Source: Allomyces macrogynus ATCC 38327
Taxonomy: Eukaryota; Blastocladiomycota; Blastocladiomycetes; Blastocladiales; Blastocladiaceae
Length of the DNA stretch: 64,000 bases
Assembly (NCBI GenBank): GCA_000151295.1
Contig: GG745379.1
Span: 107,060 to 171,059 of the forward strand
Direction of reading: 5' to 3'
The translations under genes and the position numbers were made by a program. Numbering within the stretch: position 1 is the first letter of the stretch; the number at the start of each line of letters is the position of its first letter. Below, piece by piece: positions 54,300 to 64,000 of the stretch. Below the pieces are notes generated by a model. That model was given only the letters and a program-made list of their open reading frames with translations. It did not search any database and was not told the origin of the DNA.

Positions 54300-55331
54300 A
54301 TGGGCTCTGCGCGCGGCAGCTCCAGCACCAAGTCCTCGACCCCCTCGGGCGCATCCGCGGCACTTACCTCGACACAACGCGCGTCGGCCGCTTCGACCGC
54401 CGGCAAATCCTCGTCCAAGTCATCGTCGTCCAAACCACGCGCATCGGCGTCGGCGGCCGCGTCGGCTGCGTCGCGCCTCGCTGCCCTGGGCCATTCCGCT
54501 GCTGCCGAAGCCGCGTCGGCGGTCGCTGCCGTTGCGGCTGCACGCGCGTCGCCAGTACCAGACGCGCCAACGACGTCCGGGCGCAAGGGGAAGGGTAAGG
54601 GCGCAACTGCTGCGGCCGCTGCGGCAGCCGCAGCAGCAGCGGCGGTAGCAGCCGCGACCGCGGGATCCACCAGCAATTTGGTCGTTCCACTCGATGGGTC
54701 GGCGCTCGTACGCATCTTTACTTGATTGTGCTGCCTGCTACGACCGCGACTGAACCATTCATCCACTCCGACGTAGCAAATCGACGTCTCCGCATGGGAC
54801 CTCCCGCAACTGCGCCAATACCGGCGCGCATTCCGCCTCCCCTCACGCCCCATCTCCGTCTCGAGCACGACCACGGCACTCATGGACGCTGCCGCCTCCC
54901 TTCCCGCGACCCTCGCCGAACCGCACCCGACCGCGGCCGACGCGGCTTCTCTCCCGCTTCCACACCTCGACGTCCCGGCCCTCCTCCCTTCCGTCCAGCC
55001 CGAAGCCGTGACCCCCGCACGCGCCGCCGCCCAGGCCGATTTACTCGACGCGGTCGCGAAACACTGCCACGCCACGACCAAATTGCCGGAACGCGAGACG
55101 CTCGTGCACTTTGTCTTTGCCGTGCGCCACCGGAACGCGAAACTGCGCCCGCCGTTCGAGGTGGCGAAAGAGGTGGTGCGCGACGTGACGCGGTCGGCGG
55201 CGGCCGCGGCAAGGGCGGCTGCTGCAGCAGCCGAGGCGGCGCGGGTGTCGGCGGTGAGCAGTGCGGGTGGGGGCGGCGGGATGGTCGGGCACGCGCCGGC
55301 GGTCATGGCGCCGCGCGATGCGCGGTTATGA
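54300..55331 (+). CDS. SAP30-like subunit of a Sin3/Rpd3 histone deacetylase complex
   Basis: Exon 1 (54,300-54,707) encodes a Ser/Ala-rich basic region with a 12-Ala run written in mixed Ala codons. A GTACGC..TAG intron (54,708-54,776) joins VPLDGSAL to QIDVSAWDLPQLRQYRRAFR. This is the start of the Sap30 C-terminal domain. The rest follows as AQADLLDAVAKHCHATTKLP and RETLVHFVFAVRHRNAKLR. An Ala-rich coiled tail ends the protein (about 320 residues). In yeast this domain binds the Sin3 PAH3-HID region and stabilises the Rpd3 large complex in nuclear gene silencing. The N-terminal SAP30 zinc finger of animals is absent, as in fungi. Confidence 0.78.
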
Positions 55332-57150
55332 AGTTTGTAAATATTTCAAGATTGTTGAACCACGCTGCTGTGGTTGCCACGCACCAGATAAGAGCGCGCT
55401 CGACTTGACTGCGAAGGCCATTCACCTCGAGCGCATCATAGTGAACAGAGAAGAAACAACACTCGTTGGTGTCTCCCGCCTGGTTGTTCGATCCCCGACC
55501 ACTGTACTCTCGTTGTCCATTCATAATCGACAACATCGGGCATCGGCGGACTCGCCAGAGAAAAACGTCGCGATTTTGAAATGCGCAGATGGCAGCTGAT
55601 GCAGGTGTTGAAGGTAGCAGACTCTTGTCGATCTCAAGGCCGCAGGGAACTGGATGCGAACTTGACGGCCATGGGTGGCATTTGGGGATGTACGGACGAA
55701 ACGGGTGGAGAAAAATGAGTCTTTTGTTATTGACATGACTGACAGGCAACGAAGAGGGGGCGGGGGCCGTCCGCCTTGCATAAAATTTGATCATCTGCCC
55801 ACCGCCCTGGCTCCTTGCTGATTGCTCTTCAACCCGAGCAGGGCAGTTTCTGTGACTGGACCTGTGCCACCAGGATTCCGTGAGAGGTGCAATCTTTGTT
55901 GGTCGCGCGGCAGACTTCGGCAGAAGACACACGCGGGCTACAATAAGCTCAGGATCGCTGGGACATGTGATGCATGCCATGATTCTTGATGGATGCACTG
56001 GTGCGGCCAACGACAAGTCGTTTGTGACATTGGGACCAGGATAGCCGCCACAAATGATCGATCAACTGCACTCACGCGCTTCTCTTCTGTGCCGGTGACG
56101 CTGCTCGTGCGATTTGGGGTGTGTTTGCGTCGTTTGTCCAGTCAATTCATGTTTGTGCGCAACCCGTGTCGGTGAAAATCATTTCGCAGGACCAAGGAGC
56201 GCAAAAAACGCGTCGTCAGACATCAACTTATCAAAAAATGCGGCGAAGTAACGATCAGCGGGTGGTAATGGACAATAGCGGGCAATTGAGAAGGAGCGCA
56301 CATAAGCTCCAACACGCTGCTGCCATGCTTGTGAACCTCAAACACAGTACTGACCGTCAGCACCAGGTCGATGGCTGGCACTGCGTCAGCATCGAACACG
56401 GACGGCCACGCCGCCCTCACCGACTGTGTTCATTGTGAACTCCTGGTGCAGTTGGTTGGCGTCAATGGCAGCGATCGTTTCGAGCCCCGTGGTCGTCTCG
56501 AGAAATTGCTGCACGGTCGACGAAAATAACGGTTGGAGGGAACGATGGACTCGACGACCAGCTGAGCCAAATTGATTGGGTGCCCACGAGTGAAGATGTG
56601 GATTGTGCGTGAGCTTGTATCGACGGCCTGTCACGCACAAGTAGGCAGGTTGGTAGGCGTCGTGATGGAGGGGCGGGCCATTCGTGCAGTCTTTTGATCC
56701 CATGCAATTGCACTTACGGAAGACGCGGCGTGAGGAGTGAGCGGTTGCTGGTTCATGATTACAGTGGCCAGCGCTGGCGTGCTGTGTTGCTGAAAATATG
56801 CTGAACGTGATGGTGCGCTCCAGTTGCTGGGTGGACAGTAATGCGGCTACCAGTTCGTTTACAGGGAGCGCGTGGTGGGAACAAGGCGTTTTGGTGAAAT
56901 CAGTCTCCAGGGCGGTGTGAAGAAACCAGGGAATGTGGACTTGACGCTACAAAAGATAACCTACGATGCAAACCCATCACTCACGACCAATGCGGCTTGG
57001 TTCGACTGGAACCAACAAGGTCGGACTTATTACTGTATTGAAATGACGAAAGCGACGAGTGAAGCGAGAAGTCTTTGTATGGTAGGAGCAGGGATCACGA
57101 TTGAGCGACCTCCAAACGGTCACAGCGAACCTTTAGCCAGGGCGCAATAA
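55332..57150. other. Gene-poor tract with weak coding scraps
   Basis: Nearly 2 kb of lower-GC sequence with no intact gene. On the minus strand near 56,390-56,700 the pieces SLQPLFSSTVQQFLETTTGL and DLVLTVSTVFEVHKHGSSVL look weakly protein-like in differing frames. They may be another decayed member of the local families, but I could not align them. Confidence 0.3.
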
Positions 57151-58525
57151 TCAGACCCACGACTCGGTAAGGGACCATGATTTGAACGAAAGCAGGCAGT
57201 CGGACTGCGTGGGCTCAAAACAGACAAGCCAAGGTTGACCTTTGACACGGTCCAAGGACGCAACCCTTTCATCTTGCAAGAACGCGCCAACAACACGCCC
57301 AGGTCCAAACGCGTGCGCCCATTGCAAAAGAACATTGCCAGCAAACGTCGGGTCGATACTATCTTGGATCAGCACCGCCTTTACCATAATAATGCTTGGG
57401 CAATTTCACAGCAACGCAAACGTGCGCTCCAAAACAGAGACCCGCAGGTCGTGTCCCAGCAGTGTCCGATGACACAGCAATCGCTGAACCAAAGGTGCGA
57501 GGACTGAAATGCACCGCTCAATATCGTCCTCGCAGTGAAGTTGAGCCACCAAGGGATTGGCTCGAGGAAGAAGCATGATGGGTTCAAGGAGGCCTGGACC
57601 CAAGACGTGGGCCTGGTCGAAAAGCCACTGCAGCATTTCCGGCGCGTCAACTTTACCGTGAAACTTGGCATAATCGCGCAACACCTCCCAAACAACGAAC
57701 TCTAGTGGGTCTGTTCCACGAGCTGCAATCATCCCTCGCGCAATGCAGTAGCCACAGATGATGATGCAGCCACGCAAGAAGCGACTCGGTCAAGGCGAGT
57801 TCAACGAGATGGCCCATCAAGACTAGCAATAACGAACGAAGTCGGTCAAATTGAAAGGCTTGAGCCCACAGACCAGACTTGAGACTCGCAGTCAACAGCC
57901 CAATATGTTGACAAAGCGAATTGACAATCAATGCGCTCAATGGAGGCATCAATTAAGGACGAGAGCATTGCAGGGATGCGTCCAGTTGCTTGGCCTTTGT
58001 GCATGTCAAGGTCGCGCCGAACGATTCTATGAACCTCCGGACAATTCGAGGGGCCAGTGCAGAGTACCAGCGACGGGGTCCTGCAGGCACATATTCAAGA
58101 AAGAGACGGATAATACGGTTGGCAACTGGGCCAGTGGGCAGGACCAAGGCGCGAGAGAGCCACATCACCCAGTCAAAATTACAGCCTGGTTTGCAGTCGA
58201 CAACACAGTGCACATGGGAAGGCAAGATGCGGGCTACGACGTTGGAAATCTCCGCATCAATGGCCATGAGCAGAACAGTCATGGGCATCCCTTTGCGGGC
58301 GAGAGGCGAGTTCCGTGGCGGGAAATCAGAACAATGCAAAAAGTTCAAAACTGTCGGCCAGCCGGCAAAAGCAACAGCGAGATTAAACTGGCCCACAACT
58401 TGTGTGGGTGCTGGGAACCGATGGAGCGCATGGCAGGTTTGTTGCAGTCGTTAGGCTGGTCGGGAAGTGACAGACAAGGGCGGCGCGATGAGAGGAGAAT
58501 GGATGCATTCATGGGGACAGCTCAC
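57151..58525 (-). pseudogene. Degenerate F-box/ankyrin-like gene, copy B
   Basis: Reading leftward, the blocks follow the order seen in copy A at 13.3-15.1 kb: QVVGQFNLAVAFAGW, PLARKGMPMTVLLMAIDAE, GPVANRIIRLFLEYVP, MMPPLSALIVNSL, MGHLVELALTESLLAWLHH, then SIDPTFAGNVLLQWAHAFG. The blocks occupy several frames with stops between (near 57,950, 57,780 and 57,390). The F-box start is reduced to a scrap (CLSLPDQP, about 58,470) fused to later sequence, suggesting a deletion. The first block is intact here where copy A has an extra base, so the two copies carry independent damage. No functional protein is expected from this locus. Confidence 0.72.
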
Positions 58526-59878
58526 TCCTCTTCTTGCACCGATTGAAATACGCTGAGGCGAGGTTGCGCTGGGACGGTAGTTCCTGTGCTTGTCGTTCGC
58601 TCATACCTCAATCATCTTCAGCACTCCCAATGCGGTCAGGTGCTCTGATTTGTGCAGCCGAATACTGAATGCGCTAATGGCTCCAGACTCCATGCTCCAT
58701 ATTCGTTCCTCCGTCCCGAAAAGCATATCACACGGCTACAGCCGGATTCGACCCGGCTGTGGGATGGAAGTGACGAGATGGCACACACACAGCTCATAGT
58801 CAGCACCTTGGCAGGCTATGATGCACGATTTCGGCCCGCCAGTTTGCGACGTTGCGTCCAACAAGTTTCCCTGTATTTACGACGGCATAAGTAACAAAGC
58901 CGAGGACTAACTGTGAATCTCCTCGTCCATGTTTTTGGCAGAGGGAGGCATCAGGAATAGACTTGGGCCAAGGTCGTGAGCATGAGTCAGGAGCCACTTC
59001 ATGGCAGCCATGGACCTGATGCACTGGCGACTGAAGGAGGCTTCTTCAGGCCGACGATCCATCTACACGGGAAAATAATTAAAGTCACTTCATTCAAAGT
59101 GATACTGGGCCAGTTCTGGGTTTGTCCAAGGCCAAAGAATCCACAAGTTTGGCCTTGCAATTTGTGGTCTCTGGCTCATTGATTACTGCCACCATTTTCC
59201 CAAACAATGATCTGTCATGTACCGACCGGGTGAAGGTCATGCTCGTGCGTGTCATGCTTGACTGGATGCAATCGATTGCTTGTGCCACAGCTCTGCAACA
59301 ATAACAAACCCGACATCAGAGCCAGGGCTCGCCGGTTTGGCTCATGATTGCTCGACATATCACGCAGCACCTTCTCCACCCGCTTGTGGCTACATTGTGA
59401 CCATTAGCAGCAACGACGACAAAAAAAAGTGGAGGAGGAGCGGCTGGTCGCGCATCGGCGCATCGACTTCGCTCAAGATTGATGGACCAAAGAAAGGGCA
59501 ATCGTATTGACGCAACGTGTCGGTGCGAGGGTCCCTTCCTCGCCTGCAGCAACAAATTCGAAAGGGATATCCCGAGCGCAGGGACAGATGTGTCAGAGTG
59601 ACAGCAGCTGGGGCGAGCTTGGTTTCTGCGGTGGCTGGACGGACGACAGGCATGACAGGCCGGCCCGCTGTGGCGACCTTCTCTGCCTTCGCTTCAAGCT
59701 GCTTCACGTTGCCCCAACCAACCCTGACCAGAGTCCGGCGAACAGGCGTCGTGCGTCGGTCACGTTTGTGCTGTTCGTAACGCCTATATAGTCGCGCCAG
59801 CGCCCACCATCAGCGAGCACGACCAGTCCCGTCACGCTCAGATTCGATTCCACCTCGATCACGACGACTCAACGCACC
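58526..59878. other. Low-information spacer upstream of HGD
   Basis: No gene found over 1.3 kb. A near-palindrome, CAGCCGG-ATTCG-ACCCGGCTG, sits near 58,738-58,758; it recalls a T-arm but lacks the rest of a tRNA. The last few hundred bases hold the HGD promoter. Confidence 0.35.
59784..59791 (+). promoter_or_regulatory. TATA box of HGD
   Basis: CTATATAG lies 88 bases before the start codon in GC-rich surroundings. Position and isolation fit a core promoter TATA element. Confidence 0.55.
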
Positions 59879-61459
59879 ATGGCCTCCAACAAGCCCGCAG
59901 TTGCCGCGCCCGTCGCCGTTACGAGCACCGCACACCCGGCCGCGCTCGCCAAGTCGGCCGCCGAAGCGCATGCCGCCCACCACCCGAACAACGCGACCGC
60001 GCAGCCGCCGGCCGCCTTCACCTACCGCTACAACTCGGGCTTTGGCAATGAGTTTGCGACCGAGGCCGAGGGCTACCCCGGCGCGCTGCCCGTCGGCCAG
60101 AACACGCCGCAGGTGTGCCCCTACGGCCTCTACGCCGAGCAGCTGTCGGGCACCGCCTTCACCGTGGGCCGCTCGCACAACCAGCGCTCGTGGCTCTACC
60201 GAATCCGCCCTTCGGTCTGCCACAAGCCGTTTGAGAAGCTGCCGGCCAACCCGCGCCACGTGCGCAACTGGTCCGACGCCGAGTGCGAGCCGACGCCCAA
60301 CCAGCTGCGGTGGTCGCCGTTCAATGTGCCGGCGCAAAAGGAGAAGGTCGCGTTCCACGAGGGGCTCACGGCTATTTGCGGTGCCGGCAGCCCCGAGGCG
60401 CGGTCGGGGATCGCGATTCACGTCTACACGGCCTCGGCCGACATGGACAAGGTCGCCATGTACAACTCGGACGGCGACTATCTGATTGGTGCGTTCTTGT
60501 TTCTTCCATACTTCGATTCTTGCGCGTTTTGCCCATGCTGACGATGGTCTCCGTGTTCATCTCGAAATCCAGTTCCGCAGCAGGGCGCGCTCAACATCCG
60601 CACCGAAATGGGTCTGCTCTACGTTGCCCCCAATGAGATTTGCGTGATCCCGCGTGGTATCCGGTTCGCTGTGCGCCTCCCCGAGGGTCCCGTCCGCGGC
60701 TACATTCTTGAAGTCTACTCGGGCCACTTTGAGCTGCCCGATCTCGGCCCGATTGGCGCCAATGGCCTCGCGAACCCGCGCGACTTCCTCTACCCCATGG
60801 CTGCATTCGAGTCGGACGTGCCCAACGAGGGCGCCTCCTACACGGTCATCAACAAGTACTGCAACCAGTTTTGGGCCGCGAGCATGGACCACTCGCCCTT
60901 CAACGTGGTCGCGTGGCACGGCAACTATGCGCCCTACAAGTACGACCTGTCGCGGTTCAACGCCTTCAACACGGTCACTTTCGACCATCCGGACCCGTCG
61001 GTCTTCACGGTCCTGACCTGCAAGTCCAACTCGCCTGGCACCGCCGTCGCCGACTTTGTCGTCTTCCCGCCGCGGTGGGCCGTTGGCCAAGGCACGTTCC
61101 GCCCGCCCTACGCTCACCGCAACGCCATGTCCGAGTACATGGGTCTGATCAAGGGCGCCTACGAGGCCAAGGCCGAGGGTTTCGTGCCCGGTGGTGGTTC
61201 GCTGCACTCGATCATGACGCCGCACGGGCCCGACGCGCCCACGTTCCAGACGGCGTCGAATGTTGACTTGGCTCCCGTGCGCGTCGCGGACGGCACTATG
61301 GCGTTCATGTTCGAGTCGTGCTTTATGATGACGGTCGGCAAATGGGCGCTCGAAGAGTCGAAGAAGGTGCAGAACGACTACTACACGCACTGGCAAGGTC
61401 TCAAGGCGCACTTCGACGTCAACAACAAGGAAGGCGACAAGAAGAAGCTCAAGTTCTAA
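59879..61459 (+). CDS. HGD: Homogentisate 1,2-dioxygenase
   Basis: Two exons, 59,879-60,488 and 60,573-61,459, joined across a GTGCGT..CAG intron, restore [20 protein letters not shown]. The product of about 498 residues is slightly longer than usual (about 445) owing to a 40-residue Ala-rich N-terminus. The family opening [13 protein letters not shown] is present. So are the iron ligands: His in PPYAHRN, Glu in MSEYMG and His in MTPHGPD. The catalytic-His segment is [14 protein letters not shown]. The enzyme opens the ring of homogentisate to maleylacetoacetate in tyrosine and phenylalanine breakdown, in the cytosol. The other enzymes of the pathway are not in this window. Confidence 0.96.
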
Positions 61460-62078
61460 GTCGGTCGTGCCGCTATTGTGCCGTATGAGTGTGCGTGAAC
61501 GGGTTCCGCCGGTGGACCTGTTCGAGTTCGTCGAGCTCTTCATTTTTGTTGTCTTTGCTGCCGGCGACTGGCCACGATAAGCAGCGCCCATTTCCGTTTC
61601 TTGGTCGTAGTGACCTGTACCTGTTTGTGCTTTCCCGTTTCCCTCGTTCGGTATTGACCCTGCGCTGTGCGCTGTGGATAAACGCGTTGCCGTCGCGTTC
61701 CTCTCACCTCTCTCCCTCTTCTCTTCGCCGCGATCGTTTCCTGTTCGCGCCGACTTGGTTTCGAACCGCGCTCGTTTCCTGTTCGCGGTGTGTGGATGCT
61801 GACTGTTGGAACTGGTGGAGACTGAAGGGGGCGGACGTTGGCCGTCGTTGGTATTCCTGTTTCCAGGCTCTGCCACGACGGCGAGGATAAATTGTGGTGC
61901 GCCTGCCGGCCATTGGTTGCGCTTTCAAACTTATTTTCTGTCGTTGCGCGCGCTGTTCCGTTCCTCGCATTTCTCGTGATTTGCGGTCATTGGACGAGTG
62001 GAGGTCCTGCGAAGGCCGCTCGAAGAAAGGAGGAAGCTGCAAAACCAAAATTGCCTCTTCATCATCAAAACACCAAAA
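61460..62078. other. Convergent intergenic region
   Basis: Between the 3' ends of HGD and the ER chaperone gene. It is pyrimidine-rich, with no recognisable gene. Confidence 0.35.
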
Positions 62079-64000
62079 TCACAGCTCGTCGCGCTCCGCG
62101 TCCTTTCGTGGCGGCACCTCGTCACCATCCACGCGCTCTTCGGCGACCGGCACCTCCACCTCCTCCACGGCATCCACGACCTCCCCCTCCACCACATCCG
62201 GCTCCGCCGACTCGGCCGCGACTGTCAGTGTCGCCTTGGCCGTCCCCTTTGTCTCTTCCGGCACAACCTCATTCGGGTCAACCGACTGCGTCGGTTCGTT
62301 CCCCGGCGTTCACCTCATCGTGCGGCTCCACCTTCTCCTGGCCCGTCTCGTTGGCCTTCTTCGCCGCTTCCGCCGCCGCCTTCTTGGCCGCAGCCTCGGC
62401 CTCCTTGGCCTTGCGCAACTCCTCGGATTTAGCCTTGAGCTCGGCCGCGATCCGGTCCCGCTCTTCCTGCGCGCGCCGACGGGCCTCGGCCGCGCGGTCC
62501 GCGACGGTCTTGGCGTACGCGTCCAACTCTGCTTGGTCCCAGATCGTGCGGTCGAGGAACGCGTCGGCCCACTTGCTCGCCTCGGCGTCCTTCAATTCGC
62601 GCGCGTCAGCACGAATCCGATCCACGGCGGTGTAGACGCCGCGCACGCGCGACTCGACGACTTCCACCGCCGCGCGCAGGTCGGCGAGGTGCGCGTCCAA
62701 GTGCGCGTCGTACTTGGCGTCCTCGTCGGCATCGGTATCGTCGAGCCACTCCCCGGCTTCCTTTGCGCGCGCCGCAAGCGACTCGAGTTCCGTCGTCGAC
62801 GCCACCTTAGTCAACGGCGACCCGCTGTCCGGATCCGCGCGGTCGCGGACCGAATACACGAGTGCCTCGACCGCATGCTGCGCGGCCTCGCGCCGGTGCC
62901 GTTTCGCTTCGCGCTCGTTCCACCCGGCAAGCCGCGCAACCGCGTTTGCCTTGATCCCCGCCGGCATATCCGGCACCGCCGACTCAACGGTCCAATCCAG
63001 CACGACCGTCTGGTTCGTCGACGCACCCAACCCCAAAATCCCACCGCCCGTCGTGACCTGCACCGTCACATTCACCACCTCGACGGTCCCAAACTCGGAC
63101 AGCCGGAACGTGCCCTTATGCTCACTCACTGCCGCATTCCCGCCGTAGTTCCCCTTCACCACCACCATCGGGTGCGCCGCGCGGTTTCCTGCGGCGCCGT
63201 GCGCCAACGTAAACCCGACCTGCGGCTCCTTGCGTTTCAGCGTGACCGACTTGGTTGACCCCAAAATGGCTTTGTGCGCCTGGAACAGCACCAGACCGTT
63301 CTGCACGGTCACGTCGTAGGGAATACTCGAGGTCACGGTGATTGGGCGCACGCGGAACCCGCGCGCGTGCGCGGCGCCGTACAGCGCGGCCCCAAGCACG
63401 ACAGCCTCGTCGCCGTTCACGTTGCGCGCGATCGTTGCGGCGCCCTTGGTCGCGGACGCGAGTTCCTCGTCGAGCCAGGACTGGATCAGCGGGATGCGGG
63501 TCGCGCCCCCGACGAGCACGACCGACGACGGGATCTTGCCCGCGGTCGAGAGAACCGTGCGCAGCGGCGCAATGACCCGGTCGCGCAGTGGGGCCAGGAG
63601 GGACTCGAATTCGGCGCGCGTCACGACGACGCGCAAGTCCCGGTCGTCGTGCAGCGCTTCGATCGACGCAGTGACTTGCATGTTGACCGACAGGATTTGC
63701 TTGATGCGCGCGGCTTCCCGTGCGAGCTTAACGGTCGCGCGCGGCGAGGTCGGGCGAGCGCCGTGTTGCGCTTCAAAGGCGGTGGCGAGGTGCGTGATGA
63801 GCAGGGAATCAATCAGGGAGCCGCCGAGGTCCGCGTCGGACGAGACTGCGTCGACGGTGATCGACACGGGGTGCGTGGGCTTGTTGGTGTTGCCGGTGCC
63901 CGTGAACGTGGCGAGGGTCGCGGTGGTCGAACTGGCGCCAACGTCGTAGAAGATGTGCGATTGCGTGGTGGGGAAGGTGCGCGTCATGGCGTAGTTGATG
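62079..64000 (-). CDS. LHS1: ER lumenal Hsp70-related chaperone Lhs1/HYOU1 (5' end off the window)
   Basis: The gene enters from the right edge. The visible part begins inside the ATPase domain: HIFYDVGASSTTATLATF, SVVLVGGATRIPLIQSWL, NVNGDEAVVLGAALYGAA. It continues through the beta-sandwich domain and a long, highly charged helical tail (KAEEL/EAEAAAKKAAAE type). ATPase motifs and the long tail are those of the Hsp110/Grp170 branch, which serves as nucleotide exchange factor for BiP. The open frame ends at 62,278, but a 46-base gap read as an intron (GTGAAC..GAG) leads in frame to VVPEETKGTAKATLTV and a final KDAERDEL. RDEL is an HDEL-type retrieval signal, so the product should stay in the ER lumen. 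The gap has an unusual GAG acceptor, and a frameshift or sequence error is the alternative. Confidence 0.85.

Noticed and set aside
60557..61876. Minus-strand 439-codon frame opposite HGD
   Set aside because: An antisense shadow of HGD exon 2. The sense product has all catalytic residues of its family.
62279..62306. A 28-base intron (GTGAAC..CAG) in the ER chaperone gene instead of the 46-base one
   Set aside because: It also restores the RDEL frame and has a better acceptor, but 28 bases is too short for normal splicing and far below other introns here.
61894..63258. Plus-strand 454-codon frame opposite the ER chaperone
   Set aside because: It overlaps a recognisable Hsp70-family gene on the other strand, and its product is a low-complexity Arg/His-rich shadow.

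Overview
The window looks like nuclear DNA of a zoosporic, early-diverging fungus. Blastocladiomycota such as Allomyces or Catenaria fit best, but this is inferred from gene content and style and was not tested by search. The core genes are GC-rich and carry short introns, mostly 40-120 bases, with donors such as GTACGT or GTGCGT and CAG or TAG acceptors. Gene content is typically fungal (CGR1, RER1, Sap30, Cox7, a BIO3-BIO1 fusion, a glutamyl phosphate reductase, UDP-GlcNAc pyrophosphorylase). There is also a candidate axonemal protein, as expected of a flagellated fungus. About 20 protein genes are identifiable or partly identifiable.

Layout, left to right. A partial MscS/EF-hand channel (minus), CGR1 (minus), RER1 (plus), an Abraxas-like MPN protein (plus) and a full-length ABCB transporter (minus) fill 1-12 kb. 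At 12-16.3 kb lies a decayed island with a broken F-box/ankyrin-like gene and a broken unrecognised coding remnant. Then come a SAXO4/PPP1R32-like protein (minus), a 1014-residue TPR plus metallo-beta-lactamase fusion (plus) and an intact F-box protein (minus, ends 22.5 kb). From 24.7 to 28.1 kb there is a second decayed island: a broken membrane-protein gene, an internally deleted copy of the neighbouring F-box gene, and scraps. UAP1 (minus), RRN7/TAF1B (plus), a broken PPR-like gene (plus), PDH E1-alpha (minus), a nitrilase (plus), a synaptobrevin (plus) and PRO2 (plus) occupy 28-42.5 kb. After a low-information tract (42.5-44.4 kb) come an SLC25A44-like carrier (plus), a CUE-like protein (minus), COX7 (plus), a beta-trefoil-like protein (minus), a tiny cysteine-rich protein (plus), BIO3-BIO1 (minus) and a SAP30-like protein (plus). 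A third decayed island at 55.3-59 kb holds a second broken copy of the 13 kb F-box/ankyrin-like gene. Homogentisate dioxygenase (plus) and a partial Lhs1/HYOU1 ER chaperone ending in RDEL (minus) close the window.

There are no operons. Neighbouring genes do not form a single pathway, although several serve mitochondrial metabolism (PDH E1-alpha, COX7, SLC25A44-like, biotin synthesis) and two serve ribosome production (CGR1, RRN7). The most distinctive structure is the alternation of tight housekeeping blocks with decayed islands built from F-box gene families. These share the N-terminal pattern L-[AV]-D-[LM]-P-D-[LV]-V-L and show repeated frameshifts, nonsense codons and internal deletions. 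I found no rRNA, convincing tRNA, CRISPR array or complete transposon.
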